Below, piece by piece: positions 8,346 to 17,045 of a stretch of DNA of 64,000 bases (positions are counted from its first letter, which is position 1; every line of letters begins with the position of its first letter). The stretch is from NCBI GenBank assembly GCA_951812715.1, contig OX638323.1, positions 2,150,577-2,214,576 of the forward strand, given 5' to 3'. Under the pieces are notes generated by a model that was given only the letters and a program-made list of their open reading frames with translations, did not search any database and was not told the DNA's origin. A program made the translations under genes and the position numbers. This stretch comes from an uncultured Pseudohongiella sp. (GTDB taxonomy: Bacteria; Pseudomonadota; Gammaproteobacteria; Pseudomonadales; Pseudohongiellaceae).

Positions 8346-9575
8346 ATGATCGAATATCCGACTTTCGTCACGCATCTGGAATGCAGCTATACCGGCAAGC
8401 GCTATCCGGCGGATACCTTGCAGGGCTTGTCCGAGGCCGGCAAGCCGCTGTTGGTGCGTTATGACCTGGAAGCGCTGGCGGCAGGCATCAGCAAGGTACA
8501 ACTGATAGACCGCGAGCCGGAGTTTTGGCGCTACCGGGAATTCCTGCCGGTGCGCCGTTCCGAGAATGTGGTGCGCCTCGGCGAGATAATGACGCCGCTG
8601 CTGCCTGCCCACAAGTTGCGCGAGGAATACGGCTGCGCCGAAATCCTGATCAAGGACGAAGGCCGTCTGCCCACGGGTTCCTTCAAGGCGCGGGGCTTGG
8701 CGCTAGCGGTGGCGATGGCGAAGGAGCTTGGCGTGCGGCGCATGGCGATTCCCACCAATGGCAATGCCGGCGCGGCGCTGGCTGCCTATTGCGCGGCCGC
8801 GGATATCGACACCTGGGTGTTCTGCCCGGCGGATACGCCAAAGATCAATATCGAGGAAACCGCTTTCTTCGGCGCCCATACTTATCTCGCCAACGGCTAT
8901 ATCAACGATTGCGGCAAGTTCGTCGGCGCAGGCCGCGAGGAGATGGGCTGGTTCGACACTTCGACCTTGAAGGAGCCTTATCGGATCGAAGGCAAGAAGA
9001 CCATGGGTCTGGAACTCGCCGAACAGCTCGACTGGCAATTGCCCGACGTCATCCTGTATCCCACCGGCGGCGGTACCGGCCTGATCGGCATGTGGAAAGC
9101 CTTCGCCGAACTTGAAGCCATCGGCTGGATCGGCTCGCGCCGGCCGCGCATGGTCGCGGTGCAAGCGGAAGGCTGTGCGCCGATGGTGCGCGCTTTTGAA
9201 TCCGGCAGTCGCCACGCCGAACCCTGGCAGGACGCCCATACGGTCGCCGCCGGCATCCGCGTGCCCGCGGCGGTCGGCGATTTCCTGATCCTCGATGCCG
9301 TGCGCGAAAGCGGCGGTTTCGCGGTCGCCGTCAGCGATGAGGACATCCTCGCGGCCCAGGCGGAATGCGCCCGCCGCGAAGGCATTCTGCTTTGCCCGGA
9401 AGGCGCCGCGACCCTGGCCGCGTTGAAGCAGGAACTGGCCGGCGGGCGAATCCGCCGCGACGAGCGCGTGATGCTGTTCAATTGCGCTACAGGTCTAAAA
9501 TATCCTCTGGCAGCGGAATTTGATCGAATAGATCTTCACGAACCTCCGGATTTTGCGAATCTGCGGGCAAGTTAG
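8346..9575 (+). CDS. thrC: Threonine synthase
   Basis: This is a PLP-dependent enzyme that converts O-phosphohomoserine to threonine. The 409-residue product has the PLP lysine in LPTGSFKARG (Lys114), an asparagine motif PTNGNAGAALAAYC and the glycine loop YPTGGGTGLIG. The N-terminus LECSYTGKRYPADTLQGLSE is typical of short bacterial threonine synthases. The start at 8346 (MIEYPTFV) is preferred over an upstream frame from 8256 that runs through the repeat element. No strong ribosome site is visible. The 3' end overlaps the convergent lipoprotein gene by 89 bp. A threonine dehydratase-like enzyme is less likely because of the N-terminal region. Confidence 0.85.
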   Translation: MIEYPTFVTHLECSYTGKRYPADTLQGLSEAGKPLLVRYDLEALAAGISKVQLIDREPEFWRYREFLPVRRSENVVRLGEIMTPLLPAHKLREEYGCAEILIKDEGRLPTGSFKARGLALAVAMAKELGVRRMAIPTNGNAGAALAAYCAAADIDTWVFCPADTPKINIEETAFFGAHTYLANGYINDCGKFVGAGREEMGWFDTSTLKEPYRIEGKKTMGLELAEQLDWQLPDVILYPTGGGTGLIGMWKAFAELEAIGWIGSRRPRMVAVQAEGCAPMVRAFESGSRHAEPWQDAHTVAAGIRVPAAVGDFLILDAVRESGGFAVAVSDEDILAAQAECARREGILLCPEGAATLAALKQELAGGRIRRDERVMLFNCATGLKYPLAAEFDRIDLHEPPDFANLRAS

Positions 9576-9834
9576 ACATCCATATTCGATCGCGGTGATT
9601 CTGTCGCAGATACATGTCCTGACGCAGCCAGCAGACACGTCGTTTGATATACGAGCCGGTGTTGTACAAGCTGTCGCAAACGAGTTGCAGGTTCCGCGGC
9701 ACGACTGCATTGTGCTGGGCGACTTCCGCGTAAGTCGGCGTGCGCGAAGTCGGTATGTATTCAGGGTTCGCCGCGCAGGCGGTGAACAGGGAGAGCAAGG
9801 CGCAACTGGCCCAAATGCGTAGTAAACGATTCAT
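9487..9834 (-). CDS. Small lipoprotein of unknown function
   Basis: The 115-residue product has a lipoprotein signal (MNRLLRIWASCALLSLFTAC) with Cys20 as the lipid attachment site. It then reads AANPEYIPTSRTPTYAEVAQ and a Cys-containing middle (LVCDSLYNTGSYIKRRVCWL). The ATG at 9834 has AAAGGA nine bases upstream. The gene is convergent with thrC and its last 89 bp overlap the thrC 3' end. It is probably anchored to the inner face of the outer membrane. No domain is recognised. Confidence 0.7.
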   Translation of the reverse strand: MNRLLRIWASCALLSLFTACAANPEYIPTSRTPTYAEVAQHNAVVPRNLQLVCDSLYNTGSYIKRRVCWLRQDMYLRQNHRDRIWMSNLPADSQNPEVREDLFDQIPLPEDILDL

Positions 9835-10011
9835 GATGAAGTCCTTTCAGGGGAATGATAATCCGGTTGGCGCAGTACGGCGGTGTTCAATCGGAAAGCA
9901 TCGTTCACCGCCCCGTCCTGCCCACCACAAAAGTTAGACGCAGTCTCCCGAACTTGCGCAATTTCACGCACCAATTAACTTTCAGGATGCGAATCTCCGA
10001 AAATTTCAGGC

Positions 10012-10248
10012 ATGACCAGTGGCCGCGACTATTGTATTCTCCAATTCGAGGAGCGAGCGTTCGAATTCCCAAAGGACGATCAGCCCAGATTTGTCCGCTT
10101 CCTGCTTGCGGAACCGGGATCCGAGCGGCAATGGGCGGAACTTGTTGCCTGCCAGGAATCCGAAGAACTGCTGGGCCGATTGGCGGATGAGGCGCTGTCC
10201 GAACATAACGTCGGTCGAACCCAGCCATTGAATGCGGACGACTTGTAA
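10012..10248 (+). CDS. Possible small acidic protein
   Basis: A 78-codon frame begins MTSGRDYCILQFEERAFEF and continues with protein-like composition (QPRFVRFLLAEPGSERQW, LGRLADEALSEHN). The ribosome site is poor (AGG directly before the ATG). It is convergent with another short frame at 10257-10490. It may be a small gene or a fragment. No family is recognised. The 9835-10011 stretch before it holds nothing recognisable. Confidence 0.25.
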   Translation: MTSGRDYCILQFEERAFEFPKDDQPRFVRFLLAEPGSERQWAELVACQESEELLGRLADEALSEHNVGRTQPLNADDL

Positions 10249-10256
10249 GGACGCGA

Positions 10257-10490
10257 TCAATTGCACGGCCCAATTTCTGGATTGCCGGTCGGCGCCTTCC
10301 AGATTACGTTCGCAAGCAAGCTAAGAAAGCCCTTCGCTTTTTCGAAATCAGTCCGAATCACCCAAGCCTGGAATTCAAACGGGTGAGCAGGAGGCGGTCC
10401 GTTTATTCGGTAAGAGCAAGCATCGGCAATCGCGTGCCTGGAGCAATCGAACAAGCCGAGATCATCTGGGTCCAGATCGGTCCACGCCAT
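10257..10490 (-). CDS. Possible small protein
   Basis: A 77-codon frame from an ATG at 10490 reads MAWTDLDPDDLGLFDCSRHA, then a plausible folded-protein segment (FEFQAWVIRTDFEKAKGFLS). It has no clear ribosome site and ends 8 bp from the end of the convergent frame at 10012-10248. It could be a short gene or the remnant of a longer one. The frame extends upstream to 10694 but there overlaps the glutathione transferase gene. Confidence 0.25.
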   Translation of the reverse strand: MAWTDLDPDDLGLFDCSRHAIADACSYRINGPPPAHPFEFQAWVIRTDFEKAKGFLSLLANVIWKAPTGNPEIGPCN

Positions 10491-10552
10491 GAATACGACA
10501 AGCTTCCGAGCCGGAAATGAACTTCCGGCCGCCACGATTTGAGGAAACCGGT

Positions 10553-11200
10553 ATGCAGCAAACGGAGAACGTCGGCATCGATCTTTATACCTGGAATACG
10601 CCCAACGGGCGCAAGGTTTCCATCGTGCTCGAAGAACTGGAACTGCCGTACCGGGTGATTCCCATCGACATTGCCAAGGGCGATCAGCACACACCCGAAT
10701 TCGACGCGTTAACGCTCAACCACAAGATTCCAGTGATTGTCGATCACGAGAAAGATGTGACGCTGATGGAGTCCGGAGCCATCTTGCTATACCTGGCGGA
10801 GCGCGAGGGTAAGTTGCTCTGCCCGCCGGGCCCGGAGCGCTGGCAGGCGCTGGCCTGGCTGATGTTTCAGGTGGGCCATGTCGGTCCCATGCTCGGGCAG
10901 ACCCATCACTTTCTCAAATTCAATCCAGGCAAGGCGCCTTATGCCGAGGAACGCTATGCGAAGGAGAATCAGCGGCTCTATGGGGTGCTGAACCGGCGCT
11001 TGCAGGACCGGGACTATATCGCGGGAAACTATTCCATCGTCGACATCGCCACCTGGCCCTGGATTTCCCGCTTCGAATGGCAGCGGATCGATTTCGATCA
11101 ATTTCCCCGTCTGCGGGATTGGTATGTGCGCATTGCCGCCCGCCCCGCCGTTCAGCGGGGCTATGGCGTGCCTGATGCCGCGGAGATACCGCTGCCCTGA
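10553..11200 (+). CDS. Glutathione S-transferase family protein (YfcG-like)
   Basis: The start at 10553 has GAGGAAA just upstream. The 215-residue protein has an N-terminal thioredoxin-fold half (DLYTWNTPNGRKVSIVLEE, then NHKIPVIVDHEKDVTLMESG, the cis-Pro and glutathione-binding Glu-Ser region) and an all-helical C-terminal half (YSIVDIATWPWISRFEW). The sequence NTPNGRKVSIVLEELELPY is characteristic of YfcG/nu-type bacterial enzymes, some of which are disulfide reductases using glutathione. It is probably cytoplasmic and single-gene; a hairpin element follows 7 bp after the stop. Confidence 0.85.
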   Translation: MQQTENVGIDLYTWNTPNGRKVSIVLEELELPYRVIPIDIAKGDQHTPEFDALTLNHKIPVIVDHEKDVTLMESGAILLYLAEREGKLLCPPGPERWQALAWLMFQVGHVGPMLGQTHHFLKFNPGKAPYAEERYAKENQRLYGVLNRRLQDRDYIAGNYSIVDIATWPWISRFEWQRIDFDQFPRLRDWYVRIAARPAVQRGYGVPDAAEIPLP

Positions 11201-11207
11201 ATACCTG

Positions 11208-11507
11208 GCAATTCTCTGAACAATTCCGGTCCGGTCGCAGAGCACAACTCTGCGCCGTTCAGGCTGCGCTCGAAGCCGCGCTTCGAAAATGCTTGCCTTT
11301 ACCCATGGAATTTATCTTTGCCGCAATACGAGCGTAGTTTTTTGGCACAGCAATTCAATGGCTTGAGCCAGCGAATTCATCGCTCACGTGCATGCGCGCA
11401 ACTCCGTGGGCGCTGCGGTTTCACCGCGGCGCGCAGTCTTGCTCCGGCAAGACTGTCGGCGACACATTCATTTGCCGCGCGAAAGCTACAATTAATCAGA
11501 GCTTCCC
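11208..11507. repeat. Hairpin-chain element, family A, with S cassette and extra hairpins
   Basis: In order: N hairpin arms GAACAATTCC (11218) and GGAATT (11307) holding an S cassette (about 11227-11305); a degraded H hairpin; an E hairpin (AATTCAATGGC/GCCAGCGAATT); inserted hairpins including AGTCTTGC/GCAAGACT near 11438; a C remnant; and a T hairpin (about 11481-11507). The T hairpin contains the stop codon of the convergent hydrolase gene, whose last residues (GSSD) are encoded by the element. Confidence 0.75.
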
Positions 11508-12829
11508 TGGCGCATCAGGCTGTCGTAGATGATGTCTCTGGCGACATTGCGCATGTTGGCCGCGCCGGGTCGCCGCGCGCCTTGGGCCTGGATCATGCCG
11601 ACCCAGAACATGTCGTGCACGGGATCGATCCAGAACCAGGTGCCAGCCGCTCCGGACCAGTAATAGGTTCCCGCTCCTTGCGGACTGTTCGCCGCCTGGG
11701 GATCGAAAATTACCGCGAAATCGACGCCGAAACCGATACCCGGCGCGCCAGGCCGGCCGGCGCCTCCGCCCAGCAGCAATTCATCCCGCAAGCTGTTGGT
11801 GCGCATGATGCGCACGGATTCCGGGGTCAGCATGCGCACTCCATCGAGCTCGCCTTCGTTGACGAGCATTTGCAGGAAACGCGCGTAGTCGCGGGTAGAC
11901 GACACCAGCCCGCCGCCGCCGGACTCAAGCCGGCCCGGATCTAAATAGGTGGGCCGGTCGGTGCGGTGGGGGCGTTGCACGAGACTGCCTCGTTCCTCGT
12001 CCCAGTGGTGCACTTCGGCAAACCGGCCGCGGTCTTCCTCGCGCACGTAGAAGCGGGTGTCGTTCATGCCCAGCGGTTGGAACATGCGCTGTTCGAGAAA
12101 TTCACCGAAGCGCATGCCGGACAGCTCCTGCACGATATAGCCCTGGATATCGACGGCAATGGAGTAATACCACGCCTCGCCGGGTTCATACAGCAGCGGG
12201 ATATCGGCGATGTTTTCGATCAACTGGCCGAGGTCGTTCGATGCGAGGGCGCGCTTTTGGCGAAATGCGGCATTCACCGGATCCTGGCCGCTGAGGCCGT
12301 AGCCGAAACCAGCGGAGTGGTTGAGCAGTTCGCGCATGGTGGGCTGGCGCGAGGGCTCGGCCAGTTCGACATTGCCTTCTTCGTCATAGCTGACCATGAC
12401 CTTGAGATTCGCGAATTCAGGCACATGCTTGCTGACGGGATCGTCGAACTCCCACAGGCCTTCTTCGTATAGCATCATCAGCGCCACGCCGGTGACAGGT
12501 TTGGTCATGGAATAGATGCGGAACAGGCTGTCCCTGGTTATCGGCGCGTTGTCGTCAATGCGGGCAAGTCCGGCGCTGTCGAAGGTCGCCACCTTGCCGT
12601 TGCGGGCGAGGAGCCAGACCATGCCGGCTACATCCTGATCAGCCACGATCTTGCGCATTGCCGCATCGAGCTCCTCGATCCCTTGTTGAGTGAAACCGGC
12701 GCCGATGGCGCCGTCCTCGCTTTCGGGCCAGGCGCTAGCGGCGAGGATGGGCAGGCTCAGGCCAAGCGCGATCAGGGCGCCGAGCAGAATTCTTGGTAAT
12801 TGAACTGGGTGTGAGCTTGGTATCGACAT
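11492..12829 (-). CDS. Exported serine hydrolase, beta-lactamase/class C fold
   Basis: The start at 12829 (MSIPSSHPVQLPRILLGALI) has GAGG nine bases upstream and gives a signal peptide. An ATG 15 bases further upstream lacks a ribosome site. The 445-residue product has the SxxK nucleophile motif in LFRIYSMTKPVTG (Ser107, Lys110), a YxN-like motif in EAWYYSIAVDIQGYI, and SGGGGLVSSTRDYARFLQML late in the domain. These place it among EstB-like esterases, D-aminopeptidases and class C beta-lactamase relatives. The substrate cannot be told. The C-terminal GSSD and the stop lie inside the T hairpin of the repeat. Confidence 0.85.
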   Translation of the reverse strand: MSIPSSHPVQLPRILLGALIALGLSLPILAASAWPESEDGAIGAGFTQQGIEELDAAMRKIVADQDVAGMVWLLARNGKVATFDSAGLARIDDNAPITRDSLFRIYSMTKPVTGVALMMLYEEGLWEFDDPVSKHVPEFANLKVMVSYDEEGNVELAEPSRQPTMRELLNHSAGFGYGLSGQDPVNAAFRQKRALASNDLGQLIENIADIPLLYEPGEAWYYSIAVDIQGYIVQELSGMRFGEFLEQRMFQPLGMNDTRFYVREEDRGRFAEVHHWDEERGSLVQRPHRTDRPTYLDPGRLESGGGGLVSSTRDYARFLQMLVNEGELDGVRMLTPESVRIMRTNSLRDELLLGGGAGRPGAPGIGFGVDFAVIFDPQAANSPQGAGTYYWSGAAGTWFWIDPVHDMFWVGMIQAQGARRPGAANMRNVARDIIYDSLMRQGSSD

Positions 12830-12910
12830 GACAGTTCGCCTCATTCGGTGTTATCGCTTGAGACGGGCAGCATACGGTAGCGTCCCGCTACTTGTATAGA
12901 GGTAGCCTTG

Positions 12911-14577
12911 TCCAATGAGACATGAGCCTGAAGCGAGTCTGTCGTTCCAACGAGACATGAGCCTGTAGTGTGGTTTCTGGGATCATCGGAGGATGATCGT
13001 GACACTACAGACAGAACGGGTTCGCACGCTGGAGGATGTGCGTGCGTTTTTGACGGGCAGCCAGGCGTTGGATTTCGACGGTGTGGACCGCGAGGGCGCC
13101 TACGATCTGGTGCGCCGCACGCTGGTCCGTCTGGATTACGATCAGCTGGGCAAGCGGGACAAGGGTCTGGTCAAGCGCTACCTGGAGAAGATCACTGGCC
13201 TGTCGCGCGCGCAACTGACGCGGCTGGTCGCGCAATACCGGGCGACGGGCCGCATCGAGGACCGCCGCCGCAAGCCGCCGTCCCGACCGTTCCGGCGGCG
13301 CTACACGGACGCGGACATCCGCCTGCTGGCGCGGGTGGACGAGGGTCTGGACAACATGTCCGGCCCCGCGACGCGGGCGGTGTTGCGGCGGCAGTACCGG
13401 ATGCATGGAGACAGCCGTTTCGAGCGGCTCGCGGGTTTGTCCAACGGACACCTGTACAACCTGCGCAAGTCCCGCGCGTACGGACTGGTGCGCAAGCGGT
13501 GGGACCGCACCCGGTCGACGCCGGTGGCCATTGGCGATCGGCGCAAGCCGGACCCGCGCGGCCGGCCGGGCTGGTTGCGCGTGGACACGGTGCACCAGGG
13601 CGATCTGGACGGCGCCAAGGGCGTGTATCTGATCAATCTGGTGGACAGTGTGACCCAATGGGAGCACGTGGCCGCCGTGGAGGCGATTTCGGAGCGGTTC
13701 CTGCTGCCGGCGCTTGCGGAATCGCTGGCGGGGTTTCCCTTTCGGGTTCGGGGCTTCCATGCCGACAATGGTTCGGAGTACATCAACCACCGCGTCGCCG
13801 GGTTGCTCGACAAACTGCATGTGGAGGAGTTCACCAAGTCGCGGCCACGGCGCAGCAACGACAACGCGCTGGTCGAGGGGAAAAACGCCGCGGTGGTGCG
13901 CAAGTGGCTCGGCTACGACCATATTCCGTGCTGTTTCGCCGACCGCGTCAACCGATTCACCGCGAGGGCGCTGACGCCCTGGCTGAACTTCCACCGCCCC
14001 TGCCTGTTTCCCACCGTGGAGCGGGACGCCAAGGGTCGCGAACGCGTGCGCTATCTCGACGCGGACGTGATGACGCCGTGCGAGAAACTCGAATCGCTGC
14101 CGGACGCGGAGCGCTTTCTCGTCGAGGGGACGAGCTTGGCGGCGCTTGCGGCCCAATCCGTGGAGAGAAGCGATCTGGAGGCAGTCGAAGCGGTAAACCA
14201 GGCGCGGCGGGAGCTGTTCCGGGACATCGGCGTCGGCCGGACAGGCGCCGCGGTCGCGTGAATCGCCGGAAAAATCTTCACGAAGGCGGGGCGCCCTGTG
14301 GATTTGTGGACGAGTCCTGCGGACCGGCGCGCGCCCTGCGGGACGTGTGGACCGCCCGTGCGCAACGCGAGCGTTGCACACCGCCGGTCCACACTCGCGC
14401 GCCTCTCGCCCACAATTCCACAGGGCCGGCAACTACGCGCCGATGCCCGCCGACTCAAATTCGCCTTGCCGAAAGTCAACAAATTCTTCAGCATGTCGGG
14501 TACTGAAAGCCAACATCCCCGAAACTGCGGCACAGCTCGGTCAGGATCCAATTACAGGCTCATCTCCGAATTGGAAA
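12911..14577 (+). mobile_element. Insertion sequence with rve-type transposase
   Basis: The transposase gene is bracketed by a candidate inverted repeat. On the left is TCCAATGAGACATGAGCCTG (12911-12930). On the right is CAGGCTCATCTCCGAATTGG (about 14555-14574), its imperfect reverse complement. The left motif is repeated as TTCCAACGAGACATGAGCCT at 12946, which may be an internal transposase site. A hairpin with arms GTGGACCG/CGGTCCAC follows the gene near 14346-14392. No target duplication could be fixed, so the ends are approximate. Confidence 0.6.
12993..14261 (+). CDS. Integrase-core (rve) transposase
   Basis: The 422-residue protein has an N-terminal helix-turn-helix region (GLVKRYLEKITGLSRAQLTR) and a DDE integrase core. 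The three acidic residues are in RVDTVHQGDLDG, FHADNGSEYIN and NDNALVEGKNA, followed by the HRPCLFP segment. It moves the insertion sequence by cut-and-paste or copy-in. The frame is intact, so the element may be active. The ATG at 12993 directly abuts GGAGG, so translation may begin at the GTG at 12999. The exact IS family could not be named; it resembles IS481-type integrase-like transposases. Confidence 0.85.
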   Translation: MIVTLQTERVRTLEDVRAFLTGSQALDFDGVDREGAYDLVRRTLVRLDYDQLGKRDKGLVKRYLEKITGLSRAQLTRLVAQYRATGRIEDRRRKPPSRPFRRRYTDADIRLLARVDEGLDNMSGPATRAVLRRQYRMHGDSRFERLAGLSNGHLYNLRKSRAYGLVRKRWDRTRSTPVAIGDRRKPDPRGRPGWLRVDTVHQGDLDGAKGVYLINLVDSVTQWEHVAAVEAISERFLLPALAESLAGFPFRVRGFHADNGSEYINHRVAGLLDKLHVEEFTKSRPRRSNDNALVEGKNAAVVRKWLGYDHIPCCFADRVNRFTARALTPWLNFHRPCLFPTVERDAKGRERVRYLDADVMTPCEKLESLPDAERFLVEGTSLAALAAQSVERSDLEAVEAVNQARRELFRDIGVGRTGAAVA

Positions 14578-14808
14578 ACACTGAGGTCGGCGCTACAGGA
14601 ATTACTCGCGATCCGTTGGTGCAGAGAGAAGGGTACGCACCATTTTGATGCACAACGCTTGCGGATGAACTAACCTGTGCCGGGAAGACGCCTGATTTCA
14701 TTGCAATTTTGAATGTTGGCCTGAAGATTGCACATATTGGCGCAGGAATAATTTGTTGTTCCCCGCATGCGCTTGGCATGCGTCAACTGGCATTAATTGG
14801 AGGAAGTT
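14262..14808. other. Non-coding right end of the insertion sequence and TorF leader
   Basis: There is no supported gene here. The first 300 bp are the IS tail, with the GTGGACCG/CGGTCCAC hairpin at about 14346-14392 and the right inverted repeat near 14555-14577. The rest is the leader of the barrel gene at 14809; it includes a palindromic CATGCGC-TTG-GCATGCG near 14765-14781. Confidence 0.5.
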
Positions 14809-15471
14809 ATGAAAAGGGCTACTTTACTGGCTGCGGGGGCTTTGCTGCTGACCGGCTTCACTTTTACCGGCGCCGCCAATGCGCAGGAAGTTTCGTACAA
14901 CATCGGATGGGCCTCCGAGTACTACTATCGAGGACTGCTGCAGAAGGAATCTTCAGGCAGCGCGGGCATCGATTTCACCAATGGCGGTTTCTACGCTGGC
15001 GGCTGGACGGCGGATGTCGGCGATGGTCTGGAAATTGACGGTTACTTCGGCTACGGCATCGAGACCGATGAAGGCTTCAGTGCGAGCGTCGGCTTCACCG
15101 GCTATTACTACACCGGCGATTTCGACGACACCTACGAAGAACTCAACCTGAATTTCGGTTACGGCATGCTGGGAATCGAATACTCCTTCGGCACCTACGG
15201 TAATTTCGACGGGCCGGAACAGGACTACAATTTTCTCGCGGCGACGATCAGCGCCGAAAATGGACTGTATGGGACGATTGGACAGTTCGGCGGCGATTTC
15301 GACGGCAATTACATCGAAATCGGCTATGGGCTCACGGTCAGCGAGATCGATTTCGGCGTAGCGGCAATCTTCAGCAGCGACGAGTTCGGCGCAGGCAACG
15401 GCCAGTTCGACGCCAACGGCAATCCCGACGCCAGCCAGGCCGTAATCTTCACCATCGGCAAGACTTTTTGA
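14809..15471 (+). CDS. TorF family putative porin
   Basis: The ATG at 14809 follows GGAGGAA (14799-14805). The 220-residue product has a signal peptide (MKRATLLAAGALLLTGFTFT) cleaved after ANAQ. The mature protein has alternating aromatic and glycine strands typical of a small beta-barrel: SYNIGWASEYYYRGLLQ, GGFYAGGWTADVG, GYFGYGIET, LNLNFGYGMLGIEYSFG, and a terminal phenylalanine (IGKTF). The opening matches the TIGR02001/TorF group, found in proteobacterial outer membranes and of uncertain transport role. It has its own leader right after the insertion sequence, so it is probably single-gene. Confidence 0.85.
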   Translation: MKRATLLAAGALLLTGFTFTGAANAQEVSYNIGWASEYYYRGLLQKESSGSAGIDFTNGGFYAGGWTADVGDGLEIDGYFGYGIETDEGFSASVGFTGYYYTGDFDDTYEELNLNFGYGMLGIEYSFGTYGNFDGPEQDYNFLAATISAENGLYGTIGQFGGDFDGNYIEIGYGLTVSEIDFGVAAIFSSDEFGAGNGQFDANGNPDASQAVIFTIGKTF

Positions 15472-15600
15472 GTAATTAAGTTCGCGGCGGCGGCCCAAAT
15501 TGTGCGAGTTCGACGAGTTTAACAGGAAGCGCCTGCTTGATTCGGGGTGGGAAAGGGTCTACGGTGAAGCTCTTTGCTTGAGAGTGGAGCGCTGCTTTCC

Positions 15601-16596
15601 ATGCATAAGATTTTCGGCCTGATTTTGTTGCTGATTTCCGCGTCGGCGTTGGCGCAGTATGATTACGTCGCGCCGCGCACGGAATGGGGACACCCCGACT
15701 TGCAAGGCGTCTGGAACTTCTCTTCCAACGTGCCGCTGAATCGCCCTCAACGCTTTGGCAACCGCGAGTTCATGACGCTCGAGGAAGTCGAGGAATTGCG
15801 CGCCCGTCTGGCCGCGGCCGACGCCGCCTCCGATCAGGCCGTACCGCGGCCCGTCGCTACCGAGGACCCGGGCGGTTATAACGATTTCTGGGTCGAAAGC
15901 GCCGGTATTACCGACCGCATTCGCACATCGCATATCGTATATCCCACCGATGGGCAGATGCCGGCCCCGGTGGAAGGCGTGGAGATTGTCTTCGGCGGGC
16001 TTGGCGATGACGTGCCGGGACAACGGCCGGTGCGATTCGTGGTTGGCGGCATCGGCAAGGACGGCCCGGAAGATCGAGGACTATCCGAACGCTGCATCGT
16101 CGGCTTCAATTCCGGCCCGCCGTTTATGCCCAGCTTGTACAACAACAACGTGCAGATTTTCCAGAACAAGGATACCGCCGTCATCCTCACCGAGATGATT
16201 CATGATGCGCGTATCGTGCCCATCGGCGAGCAGCCGCCACTTGACGAAGACATCGGTCTGTGGTCCGGCGATTCCCGGGGCTACTACGACGGTGACACCC
16301 TGGTTGTGGAAACTCGCAATTTCAATGGGATGACGCAAAGCTTCGGCGGCTTCGGTCATTCCGCCGACAAGTTGTTGATTGAGAAGTTAACCCGCATAGA
16401 TCAGTACACGGTTGACTACGAGTGGACTATCGATGATCCATCGACCTTTACCGACAAGATTACGGCGATCGTGCCGATGACAAAGGTAGCCGGTCAGCTA
16501 TACGAGTATGCCTGCCACGAAGGCAATTACGGCATGGTCAACATCATCCGCGGCGCCAGGGTGCAGGAAAGCCTCGACGCGGAAGACGAACAATAG
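15601..16596 (+). CDS. Exported protein of unknown function, paralogue of the gene at 45981
   Basis: The 331-residue product starts with a signal peptide (MHKIFGLILLLISASALAQ). The mature protein contains PRTEWGHPDLQGVWNFSSN, GYNDFWVESAG, GPEDRGLSERC, LWSGDSRGYYDGDTLVVETR and YEYACHEGNYGMVNIIRG. The same blocks occur in the same order in the protein at 45981-46994, so the two are paralogues. I know this family as an uncharacterised exported protein that is common in environmental bacteria. A TTG-initiated frame from 15574 adds nine residues but looks less likely. Two Cys and several conserved Trp/His/Asp suggest a ligand-binding or enzymatic secreted protein. Confidence 0.75.
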   Translation: MHKIFGLILLLISASALAQYDYVAPRTEWGHPDLQGVWNFSSNVPLNRPQRFGNREFMTLEEVEELRARLAAADAASDQAVPRPVATEDPGGYNDFWVESAGITDRIRTSHIVYPTDGQMPAPVEGVEIVFGGLGDDVPGQRPVRFVVGGIGKDGPEDRGLSERCIVGFNSGPPFMPSLYNNNVQIFQNKDTAVILTEMIHDARIVPIGEQPPLDEDIGLWSGDSRGYYDGDTLVVETRNFNGMTQSFGGFGHSADKLLIEKLTRIDQYTVDYEWTIDDPSTFTDKITAIVPMTKVAGQLYEYACHEGNYGMVNIIRGARVQESLDAEDEQ

Positions 16597-16620
16597 GCAA
16601 TAAATCCTCGCTGCGCTTGA

Positions 16621-17045
16621 GCGGGCTTGGTGCTATTGACTTGGATTGTGCACGCCATCCCTGGCGCGGCGTTTGTGGTTTCGCTAAACCCCAACCTTGC
16701 CGGTCCAGCCGCCGAGCGCGGCTCGGCGTCGTTCGGCCCGCGCTCGAAGTTGTGCTTCGAAAACGCTTGTTCTCCCCCATGTCGAGCCGTTCGGCTCTTG
16801 GGGCTGCGCCTTTTATCGGCTTTGTCGACCGGGCTTAGTGCTATTGACTTGGATTGTGCACGCCATTCCTGGCGCGGCGTTCGTGGTTTCACTAACCCCC
16901 GATCTCGACAGTCCAGCCGCCGAGCGCGGCTCGGCGTCGTTCGGCCTGCGCTCGAAGCCGCGCTTCGAAAACGCTTGTTCTCCCCCATGGCAGGTCGTTG
17001 GGCTCTCAGTAAGCTTTGCTTGCTGAGAGCCCAACCCATCCAGGG
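16621..17045. repeat. Hairpin-chain element, family B, tandem pair each with an S cassette
   Basis: Two units of about 210 bp lie in tandem (16621-16829 and 16830-17045). Each contains CACGCCAT-CCTGGCGCGGCG, an S cassette (16699-16782 and 16912-16990) with stems CCGAGC/GCTCGG, and flanking hairpin arms. In unit 1 the arms beside S are CTTGCC (left) and GTCGAG (right). In unit 2 they are CTCGAC (left) and GGCAGG (right), so each left arm pairs with the other unit's right arm. The last hairpin (about 16997-17035, 13-bp stem GTTGGGCTCTCAG) contains the stop codon of the gene at 17006. Confidence 0.75.

Noticed and set aside
12968..14506. A 512-codon frame overlapping the transposase in another frame
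   Set aside because: The 12993 frame has the full DDE integrase core; this one is Arg/Gly/Pro-rich and meaningless.
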